NCBI GenBank assembly: GCA_021770615.1
Contig: JAETQR010000095.1
Coordinates: 1-6,855, forward strand
DNA from: Lachnospiraceae bacterium
GTDB lineage: Bacteria; Bacillota_A; Clostridia; Lachnospirales; Lachnospiraceae
Length of the DNA: 6,855 nucleotides
Reading direction: 5' to 3'
Shown: positions 1-5,187 of the stretch, in pieces
Layout of the letters: the number at the start of each line of letters is the position of its first letter
How positions within the stretch are numbered: the first letter of the stretch is position 1
Translations under genes and position numbers: made by a program
The notes under the pieces: generated by a model
What the model was told of the DNA's origin: nothing
Seen by the model: the letters and a program-made list of their open reading frames with translations, nothing else
Databases searched by the model: none

Positions 1-1
1 T

Positions 2-88
2 GTGTTTGAGGGTTTGCCGGAAGAAAAACAGTCGGAACTTATCATGAGGAAAGCTGCTTTTGCAAAAGCGGCAGAGATATATCTATAA
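2..88 (+). CDS. C-terminal tail of an unidentified upstream gene (partial)
   Basis: An open frame enters from the left edge in the second frame and ends with TAA at 86-88, giving 28 visible residues that read VFEGLPEEKQSELIM and end in AAEIYL. The other forward frame starting at base 1 stops immediately (TGA at 7-9). The tail is charged and alanine-rich and looks helical. Its beginning (FxxLPEEKQ) recalls the opening residues of many Firmicutes TetR-family regulators, but here the frame ends where such a protein would only be starting. It is therefore either a coincidence, a broken gene, or the ordinary C-terminus of another family. The terminator about 55 nt downstream supports this being the end of a real transcription unit. 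No function can be assigned. Confidence 0.45.
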   Translation: MFEGLPEEKQSELIMRKAAFAKAAEIYL

Positions 89-141
89 TGTTGTTTTTGT
101 GAGGAAAATGGAACGGTAGTTGGCGAATAATCAAAGGTTAG

Positions 142-180
142 AAAGGCTCTGTGAGATGCAGAGCTTTTCTTATTTGTGTT
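142..180 (+). terminator. Rho-independent terminator after the upstream gene
   Basis: GCTCTG (146-151) and CAGAGC (159-164) form a perfect 6-bp stem around a 7-nt loop. The stem extends outward through AAAG (142-145) against TTTT (165-168) with one G.T pair, making 10 pairs. A T-rich tract (TTTTCTTATTTGTGTTTT) follows on the + strand. The minus-strand side has only a weak T run, so termination is mainly rightward. It separates the upstream unit from the pst operon. Confidence 0.85.
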
Positions 181-221
181 TTATGAAAAAGTGGAATGAA
201 TGAGAGGGATTTCGCCGTAAT

Positions 222-375
222 CGGCATTGTGGAAATGTCGTATAACTGGCTATCTTATGGAGTTGTGGGTAACTCTGTTTGCAGGATGTGGGAAAGCTGC
301 ACTTTGCTTTTCCATGTCCTGTGAATAGAGTTATCCATGACGGAATAGTCAGTTATGCACATTTCCATGATGCAG
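222..375 (+). repeat. Long imperfect inverted repeat; candidate structured RNA
   Basis: Bases 262-297 pair with 306-341 without interruption (36 pairs) around the 8-nt loop TGCACTTT (298-305). After an asymmetric internal loop (254-261 against 342-344), bases 240-253 pair with 345-358. Past a one-base bulge (C239), bases 224-238 pair with 359-373. The total is 65 pairs, of which 13 are G.T wobbles (for example 228/369, 249/349, 269/334, 277/326, 292/311), with no A.C mismatch in the paired segments. On the + strand these remain pairs in RNA; on the minus strand they would be 13 A.C mismatches. Five T residues (376-380) follow the stem base. I see no flanking target-site duplication and no open reading frame that makes sense. 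It lies between the upstream terminator and the Pho box, so a transcript starting at the pst promoter would not contain it. It could be a non-coding RNA, a dispersed hairpin repeat, or a large terminator-like structure. The pairing is certain and the function is unknown. Confidence 0.85.
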
Positions 376-397
376 TTTTTATGGTAAGTCTGTTCAT

Positions 398-437
398 TTT
401 ACAAAAATTTGACATAAGTTATGTTTTTGATTTTACA
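398..437 (+). promoter_or_regulatory. Candidate Pho box (PhoP/PhoB-type operator) upstream of pstS
   Basis: TTTACA (398-403) and TTGACA (409-414) are spaced exactly 11 bp apart. A third phased position (420-425, TATGTT) is weak, and a fourth falls at TTTTACA (431-437), in phase within one base. In Bacillus subtilis, PhoP-P binds about four TT(A/C/T)ACA repeats at 11-bp spacing lying roughly from -60 to -20. If transcription starts just after the -10 proposed at 447-452, this array covers that interval. The likely binder is the response regulator encoded at 4510-5187, giving positive autoregulation under phosphate limitation. The repeats are seen directly; regulator binding is inferred. Confidence 0.6.
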
Positions 438-446
438 AGCAGTATT

Positions 447-452
447 TATGAT
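447..452 (+). promoter_or_regulatory. Candidate -10 element of the pst promoter
   Basis: TATGAT differs from the sigma-A consensus TATAAT by one base. No good -35 lies 17 bp upstream (the region reads TTTTTG), as expected for an activator-dependent promoter where the Pho box replaces the -35 contact. Transcription would start near 458-460, leaving a leader of about 40 nt that includes the pstS ribosome binding site at 485-490. Confidence 0.5.
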
Positions 453-499
453 AAAAAGCGTAGAAGAAAATATCACAAAGAAAAAAGGAGAAATTTATT

Positions 500-1309
500 A
501 TGAAAAAAATTGTTACTTTTGTTGCCACTTTATCACTTGCACTCGTAGCTATGACCGGATGCGGGAAGGCGGACAGCAAAACAGTATCCACGGATGGCTC
601 AACCTCTATGGAAAAAGTAATCGGTGCTTTGGGCGAAGCTTTTGAGGAAAACAATTCCGGTGTAACCTTTACATATAACCCTACCGGTTCCGGCTCCGGA
701 ATTACGGCTGTGGCAGAAGGACGCTGCGATATTGGTCTTTCCAGCCGTAACTTAAAGGAAGAAGAAAAAGCGCAGGGATTGACTGAAACGGTGCTTGCGC
801 TTGACGGGATTGCTGTCATTGTAAATCCGGATAATCCGGTAAATGACCTTGACCTTGAAACGATTAGCAGGATTTATAGAGGGGAAATAACAAACTGGCA
901 GGATATAGGCGGCAATAATCTGGAAATTGTCCTGATTGGACGTGAAGCCGGGAGCGGTACAAGAGATGGCTTTGAATCCATTACGGACACGGAGGATGCC
1001 TGCAAATACCGTCAGGAGCTTACATCTACCGGGGATGTGATTACAACGGTGGCAGGCAATCCGGCGGCAATCGGATATGCTTCCCTTGCATCTGTAAAGG
1101 ATACGGTAAAAGCCCTTTCTGTCGGCGGTATTGTACCTGCGGAGGAAACGGTAAAAGATGGTAGCTATGTGGTGCAGCGTCCGTTTGTGTTAGTGACAAA
1201 GAGCGGCGCAGAGCTTTCGGCAACTGCACAGAAATTCTTTGATTATATTACTTCATCTGAAGCAGGCGAGATTATCTCATCTGCGGGTGCAGTACCAGTA
1301 AATAAATAA
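500..1309 (+). CDS. pstS: Phosphate ABC transporter, phosphate-binding lipoprotein PstS
   Basis: This is the extracellular receptor that captures inorganic phosphate and delivers it to the PstC-PstA channel. The 269-residue product begins with a lipoprotein signal: a basic KK, a hydrophobic stretch (residues 4-19) and a lipobox ending TGC, with Cys21 as the lipidation site. The rest is a PstS-type periplasmic-binding-protein fold. Likely ligand contacts are the DGSTSM loop (32-37), the glycine/serine loop TGSGSG (62-67), Asp77 in CDIGLSSR, and REAGSGTRD (148-156). By analogy with E. coli PstS, Arg148, Ser152, Gly153 and Thr154 match its RADGSGT loop. AAGGAG at 485-490, 9 nt before the ATG, supports the start. 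It is first in the operon, behind a candidate Pho box, and is followed by a small hairpin. It is shorter than many homologues but complete. Family assignment is confident. Confidence 0.96.
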   Translation: MKKIVTFVATLSLALVAMTGCGKADSKTVSTDGSTSMEKVIGALGEAFEENNSGVTFTYNPTGSGSGITAVAEGRCDIGLSSRNLKEEEKAQGLTETVLALDGIAVIVNPDNPVNDLDLETISRIYRGEITNWQDIGGNNLEIVLIGREAGSGTRDGFESITDTEDACKYRQELTSTGDVITTVAGNPAAIGYASLASVKDTVKALSVGGIVPAEETVKDGSYVVQRPFVLVTKSGAELSATAQKFFDYITSSEAGEIISSAGAVPVNK

Positions 1310-1322
1310 TCCGGCGGATTAT
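1306..1322 (+). promoter_or_regulatory. Intercistronic hairpin at the pstS stop codon
   Basis: ATAATCC (1306-1312) and GGATTAT (1316-1322) are perfect complements around a 3-nt GGC loop. The stem contains the pstS stop codon (1307-1309) and sits in the only sizeable gap in the operon. No T tract follows, so it is not a standard terminator. A 3'-end stabiliser or processing point that leaves pstS mRNA more abundant than the downstream genes is plausible, because the B. subtilis pst message is known to be processed between pstS and pstC. The structure is seen; the role is inferred. Confidence 0.45.
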
Positions 1323-1347
1323 GAAAGGTTTTGGAAGGTGAAGTCAA

Positions 1348-2217
1348 ATGAACAAAAAACAGTTCATGGAGAATGCCATACATGGCATATTCCTGATATT
1401 TGGTCTGATTACAGTTGGCTGTGTACTCCTGATTACCGTTTACCTTGTCATATCAGGGATTCCGGCTATCCGAAAAATAGGAGTTTTGAATTTCCTTTTC
1501 GGGAAGAAATGGGCTTCTACAGCAGCACAGCCGCAATATGGGATTTTTCCGTTTATCCTTACCAGTATTTATGGTACGGCTGGCGCAATCGTACTTGGAG
1601 TGCCAATTGGCTTTATGACAGCAGTTTATCTTGCTAAGATTGCGCCGTTAAAAATAAAAACCGTTATTGAAACAGCGGTAAGTTTATTGGCTGGCATTCC
1701 GTCGGTAGTTTATGGGCTTGTGGGAATGATGGTGCTTGTGCCAGGGATACGGATTGTTTTCCATATCCCCGATGGAGCCAGCCTGTTTGCTGCTATCATT
1801 GTACTTGCAATTATGATATTACCCTCAATCATTAAAGTGTCGCTTACGGCATTAGAAGCTGTTCCAAAGGAATATGAGGATGCTTCCCTTGCGCTTGGTT
1901 CGACACCGATTGAAACATACTTCCGTGTATCCGTTCCGGCGGCAAAAAGCGGCATTGCGGCGGCTGTTGTGTTAGGCGTTGGCAGGGCTATCGGCGAGGC
2001 TATGGCTATTATGATGGTGGCGGGGAACGCCCCAAATATGCCGAAAATTTTTCAGAGCGTCCGTTTCCTTACAACCGCTGTGGCAAGTGAAATGTCTTAT
2101 GCGGCTGACGGAAGTTTACAGAAACAGGCATTATTTTCGATTGCGCTGGTTTTATTCCTCTTTATCATGCTGATAAATGCCGTATTAAATTTCTTTTTGA
2201 AACAAAGCAAGGAGTAA
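1348..2217 (+). CDS. pstC: Phosphate ABC transporter permease PstC
   Basis: This is one of two membrane subunits that form the phosphate channel. The 289-residue protein is strongly hydrophobic: a first transmembrane helix at about residues 13-36, a short extracellular stretch containing the YGIFPFI motif, then a cluster of helices making the MetI/BPD_transp_1 permease domain. The cytoplasmic coupling (EAA) loop is visible from EAVPKEYEDASLALG (170-184) onward and should contact PstB. GRAIGEAMA (212-220) follows and is typical of PstC. GGAAGGTG (1333-1340), 7 nt before the ATG at 1348, supports this start; the ATG at 1338 is in another frame and lies inside that site. It is assigned as PstC rather than PstA from its position directly after pstS and its GRAIGEAMA form of the motif. 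Confidence 0.95.
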   Translation: MNKKQFMENAIHGIFLIFGLITVGCVLLITVYLVISGIPAIRKIGVLNFLFGKKWASTAAQPQYGIFPFILTSIYGTAGAIVLGVPIGFMTAVYLAKIAPLKIKTVIETAVSLLAGIPSVVYGLVGMMVLVPGIRIVFHIPDGASLFAAIIVLAIMILPSIIKVSLTALEAVPKEYEDASLALGSTPIETYFRVSVPAAKSGIAAAVVLGVGRAIGEAMAIMMVAGNAPNMPKIFQSVRFLTTAVASEMSYAADGSLQKQALFSIALVLFLFIMLINAVLNFFLKQSKE

Positions 2218-2223
2218 ATATAG

Positions 2224-3087
2224 ATGGAAAAACAATCAATTTCCCTTAGAAGGAAAACATATATTACAGCCATGCGTGTGTTGATGGGGATTTCCGTATG
2301 CATTACTTGTGCATTGGTATTATTTTTGATTGGTTATGTATTGTGGAAAGGGCTGCCGAATGTATCTTGGGAGCTGCTTACTACGAAACCGAGTTATCTG
2401 TCTGACCGGATCGGGATACTGCCGGATATTCTTAACACAGTCTATATTGTTGCGGCAACTTTGGTATTTGTTCTCCCGCTTGGAGTTGGTGCGGCGATTT
2501 ATCTTACAGAATATGCCAAAAATAAGAAACTGGTAGAAATGATTGAGTATGCAGCCGAAACCTTATCAGGGATTCCGTCTATTATTTATGGACTTGTAGG
2601 TATGCTGTTTTTCTGTCAGTTTTTTGGTATGAAAACTTCCCTCTTAGCGGGGGCATTTACGTTGGTAATCATGAATCTGCCTACGATTATGCGCACAACG
2701 CAGGAAAGCCTGAAAACAGTACCGCAAAGTTACCGTGAAGGTGCTTTTGGGCTGGGAGCTGGAAAGTGGCGTGTGATTTATACCGTTGTGCTTCCAGGTT
2801 GTATTGATGGAGTCATAACAGGCTGTATATTGTCAGTGGGGCGAATTTTGGGAGAATCAGCGGCACTTCTTTTTACGGCTGGTTTTGCCCATGCCCTGAA
2901 CGGGATTCTTGAAGGGCTTGGCAGTGCAGGGGCAACATTGACGGTCGCATTATATGTCTATGCAAAAGAAAACGGGGAATTTGGTATAGCCTTTGCAATT
3001 GCCGCTATCCTGATGATTTTGACCATGTTCATCAATCTGTCGGCTACACTGGCGAGCAGATATTTCCAAAAAAGGAGAAATGTATGA
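2224..3087 (+). CDS. pstA: Phosphate ABC transporter permease PstA
   Basis: This is the second channel subunit, partner of PstC. The 287-residue protein has a basic N-terminus (RRK at 9-11), a first transmembrane helix at about 19-41, an extracellular loop with the [13 protein letters not shown] stretch (60-72) typical of PstA, then a second helix from about 72-94 and the rest of the permease domain. The EAA coupling loop is visible in the stretch [19 protein letters not shown] starting at residue 162, and GRILGESAA follows at 206-214. AAGGAG (2209-2214) overlaps the end of pstC and lies 9 nt before the ATG; the gap between the genes is 6 nt. The stop codon overlaps the pstB start (ATGA at 3084-3087), indicating translational coupling. 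The protein is complete, with no missing motif. Confidence 0.95.
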   Translation: MEKQSISLRRKTYITAMRVLMGISVCITCALVLFLIGYVLWKGLPNVSWELLTTKPSYLSDRIGILPDILNTVYIVAATLVFVLPLGVGAAIYLTEYAKNKKLVEMIEYAAETLSGIPSIIYGLVGMLFFCQFFGMKTSLLAGAFTLVIMNLPTIMRTTQESLKTVPQSYREGAFGLGAGKWRVIYTVVLPGCIDGVITGCILSVGRILGESAALLFTAGFAHALNGILEGLGSAGATLTVALYVYAKENGEFGIAFAIAAILMILTMFINLSATLASRYFQKRRNV

Positions 3088-3863
3088 ATAATATAATGAA
3101 TCATGACAAAAATCCTGCCATGGTGGTAAAAGACCTGTGCCTGTGGTATAGCAGTACACAGGCTTTGAAAGATGTAAATATTGAGATTGAAGGACAGAGC
3201 ATTACGGCACTGATTGGCCCCTCCGGGTGTGGGAAGTCTACTTTCCTTAAATCGTTAAACCGAATGAATGACCTTATCGCTGGTGTACGGATTACAGGAG
3301 AAGTGTATTATAGGGGCGATAATATTTTTGATGCAGATGTCGATGTCAATGAGCTTCGCCGCAGTATTGGCATGGTTTTTCAAAAGCCGAATCCTTTTCC
3401 TATGAGCATCTACGACAATATTGCTTACGGGCCGAGGACACACGGAGTGAAAAATAAGGCAAAATTGGACGATATAATAGAACGCTCTCTGCGTGGGGCG
3501 GCAATCTGGGATGAAGTAAAGGACAGGCTGAAAAAATCGGCATTAGGACTGTCAGGCGGTCAGCAGCAGCGGCTCTGCATTGCCCGTGCATTAGCGGTGG
3601 AGCCGGATGTGCTTCTGATGGATGAGCCTACAAGCGCACTTGACCCTATTTCCACATCTAAAATAGAGGAACTTGCAATGGAACTTAAAGAAAAGTATAC
3701 TATTATCATCGTAACGCACAATATGCAACAGGCTGTGCGGATTTCCGATAATACGGCTTTCTTTCTCCTTGGCAATTTAATTGAGTATGGAAATACGGAA
3801 AAGATGTTTGAGCAACCAAAGGACAAGCGGACGGAGGATTATATTACGGGGAGGTTTGGATAA
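3084..3863 (+). CDS. pstB: Phosphate ABC transporter ATP-binding protein PstB
   Basis: This is the cytoplasmic ATPase that drives phosphate import through PstC-PstA. The 259-residue length is normal for PstB. All nucleotide-binding motifs are present: Walker [10 protein letters not shown] (45-53), Q-loop Gln100 in [13 protein letters not shown] signature LSGGQQQR (156-163), Walker B VLLMD with catalytic Glu181 and the D-loop SALD (184-187), and switch His212 in VTHNMQQA. The FQKPNPFP and [11 protein letters not shown] stretches are characteristic of PstB among ABC ATPases. AAAGGAG (3071-3077) lies 6 nt before the ATG at 3084, so this start is preferred over the in-frame ATG at 3096. The gene overlaps pstA by 4 nt and phoU by 1 nt. 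Confidence 0.97.
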   Translation: MNNIMNHDKNPAMVVKDLCLWYSSTQALKDVNIEIEGQSITALIGPSGCGKSTFLKSLNRMNDLIAGVRITGEVYYRGDNIFDADVDVNELRRSIGMVFQKPNPFPMSIYDNIAYGPRTHGVKNKAKLDDIIERSLRGAAIWDEVKDRLKKSALGLSGGQQQRLCIARALAVEPDVLLMDEPTSALDPISTSKIEELAMELKEKYTIIIVTHNMQQAVRISDNTAFFLLGNLIEYGNTEKMFEQPKDKRTEDYITGRFG

Positions 3864-4507
3864 TGAGAAGTCGTTTTGATGAACAGCTTGCTATGCTGAA
3901 TAAAGAGCTTACCCAAATGGGGGCAATGTGTGAGGAAGCGATTGCCGCTGCTTCAAAAGCATTAACTATGGGCGACATAAAGCTGGCAGACAAGGTTTTA
4001 TCCCTTGATGGAGAGATTAACCGGATGGAGCGCACAATCGAAACACTGTGTTTGAAACTGCTGTTACAGCAACAGCCGGTAGCAAGGGATTTACGGCAAA
4101 TATCTGCAGCCCTTAAAATGATTACTGATATGGAGCGTATTGGAACACAGGCGGCGGATATTGCGGAAATTATCACGTTTCTTGACGGAAGGACTGGAGG
4201 GGAATGTGAACAGATCCGGTTTATGGCAGATGCGGCGAGCCAGATGGTTACAGAAAGCATTGACGCTTTTGTAAAACAGGATGTAGTATTGGCTGGTGCG
4301 GCGATTGACCGTGATGATGTGGTTGACGATTTGTTTTTACAGGTCAAGTCATCATTGATTAAGCTGATAGCAGAAAAACCGACAGACGGAGGATATGCGC
4401 TGGATTTACTGATGATTGCCAAATATTTTGAGCGTATCGGGGATCATGCGGTAAATATTGCAGAGTGGGTGGCTTTTTCCGTGACAGGAGAACATAAAGG
4501 AGCATGA
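3863..4507 (+). CDS. phoU: Phosphate signalling complex protein PhoU
   Basis: PhoU is a peripheral cytoplasmic protein that couples the Pst transporter to the PhoR-type kinase and restrains phosphate uptake and Pho signalling when phosphate is plentiful. The 214-residue product shows the two-fold repeat of three-helix PhoU units. The metal-cluster motif appears twice: ERIGTQAADIAE (91-102) and ERIGDHAVNIAE (190-201). The second is canonical (ExxxD with Asp194); in the first, the expected aspartate is Thr95. Arg-rich and methionine-bearing helices such as MERTIETLC and DLRQISAALKMITDMERI are typical. GGGGAGG (3848-3854) lies 8 nt before the ATG, which overlaps the pstB stop in TAATG. It ends 2 nt before the preferred start of the response regulator, placing transporter, PhoU and two-component system in one translationally linked block. 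Confidence 0.94.
   Translation: MRSRFDEQLAMLNKELTQMGAMCEEAIAAASKALTMGDIKLADKVLSLDGEINRMERTIETLCLKLLLQQQPVARDLRQISAALKMITDMERIGTQAADIAEIITFLDGRTGGECEQIRFMADAASQMVTESIDAFVKQDVVLAGAAIDRDDVVDDLFLQVKSSLIKLIAEKPTDGGYALDLLMIAKYFERIGDHAVNIAEWVAFSVTGEHKGA
4496..4502 (+). promoter_or_regulatory. Ribosome binding site that sets the response-regulator start
   Basis: AAAGGAG lies at the end of phoU. Two in-frame ATGs follow: 4504, only 1 nt after the site, and 4510, 7 nt after it. The spacing favours 4510, which also gives the usual short N-terminus (MKVWCVEDDD) of response-regulator receiver domains. Confidence 0.7.
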
Positions 4508-4509
4508 TT

Positions 4510-5187
4510 ATGAAAGTATGGTGTGTGGAAGATGATGACAGTATCCGGGATATTGAGGTATATACGCTTAATTCCACTGATTTTGAAGCAAAAGGATTTT
4601 TGGATGCAATAGCCTTTCGTGACGCTTTATCTATGGAAAAGCCGGATTTGATAATTCTTGATATTATGCTGCCCGGAGAGGATGGCGTGGAACTGCTGAA
4701 ATTTTTAAAAGACAGCCCTGACACTTGCAGGATTCCCGTCATCATGGCAACTGCAAAAGACATGGAGTATGATAAAATCCAGAGCCTTGATTTAGGTGCG
4801 GATGATTATCTTGTAAAGCCTTTTGGGATGATGGAGATGGTTTCCCGTGTGAAAGCGGTACTCCGCCGGTGCAATCCTACAGAGGTAGAACATCTTTTGA
4901 AAGCCGGGGGGCTTGTTGTCAATCTGGACGAACATACAGTTTCCATTGATAATGAAAGAATACAGCTTACCTTAAAAGAATTTGAACTTCTCCGGCTGTT
5001 CCTTTCCCGTCCGGGCATCGCATTTTCCCGTGACCAGCTTTTTAATGACATATGGGGAGCTGATTATGTCAGTGAAACGAGAACGGTTGATATGCATATC
5101 CGTACTCTGCGTGTAAAACTGGGGGATTATGGGAAAATGATTGAAACAGTGCGTGGTGTTGGTTATAGGTTAGAGGTGCAGGCATGA
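4510..5187 (+). CDS. phoB: Phosphate response regulator, OmpR/PhoB family (PhoB/PhoP type)
   Basis: This DNA-binding response regulator is expected to be phosphorylated by the adjacent kinase and to activate pst transcription under phosphate limitation. From the preferred start it has 225 residues. The receiver domain (about 1-118) carries the acidic pocket Glu7-Asp8-Asp9, phosphoacceptor Asp51 in ILDIMLPG, switch Thr81 and Lys103 in GADDYLVKPF. A winged-helix OmpR-type DNA-binding domain fills about residues 128-223, with the LTLKEFELL core and the RTVDMHIRTLRVKL recognition helix region, ending in the VRGVGYRLE wing. An upstream in-frame ATG at 4504 would add two residues but is too close to the ribosome binding site. 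The stop overlaps the kinase start (ATGA, 5184-5187). The Pho role is inferred from operon position, because the domain architecture alone would fit many OmpR-family regulators. Firmicutes homologues are also called PhoP. Confidence 0.9.
   Translation: MKVWCVEDDDSIRDIEVYTLNSTDFEAKGFLDAIAFRDALSMEKPDLIILDIMLPGEDGVELLKFLKDSPDTCRIPVIMATAKDMEYDKIQSLDLGADDYLVKPFGMMEMVSRVKAVLRRCNPTEVEHLLKAGGLVVNLDEHTVSIDNERIQLTLKEFELLRLFLSRPGIAFSRDQLFNDIWGADYVSETRTVDMHIRTLRVKLGDYGKMIETVRGVGYRLEVQA

Noticed and set aside
222..375. Inverted repeat as an insertion sequence or MITE
   Set aside because: There is no transposase and no clear target-site duplication at the edges, and the pairing runs to within 8 nt of the centre instead of being confined to termini. 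A dispersed non-autonomous repeat cannot be fully excluded without a genome search.
409..437. Plain sigma-A promoter with -35 TTGACA at 409-414
   Set aside because: The -35 is perfect, but 17 bp downstream the -10 would be TTTACA, a poor match. The 11-bp phasing with the neighbouring TTTACA fits a Pho box better, with TATGAT at 447-452 as the -10.
279..503. 74-codon open frame across the hairpin right arm and the pst promoter
   Set aside because: It has no ribosome binding site, covers the inverted repeat, Pho box and -10, and its product has no domain-like composition.
433..819. 128-codon minus-strand frame opposite pstS
   Set aside because: It overlaps the pstS signal region and promoter and is best explained as antisense shadow of codon bias.
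1338..1637. 99-codon + strand frame starting just before pstC
   Set aside because: It is an out-of-frame shadow of pstC, its start lies inside the pstC ribosome binding site, and its product is rich in Trp and Cys with no recognisable domain.
3844..4422. 192-codon minus-strand frame opposite phoU
   Set aside because: It is the mirror of a well-supported phoU gene, with a Ser/Ile-rich low-complexity product typical of antisense frames and no independent start signal.
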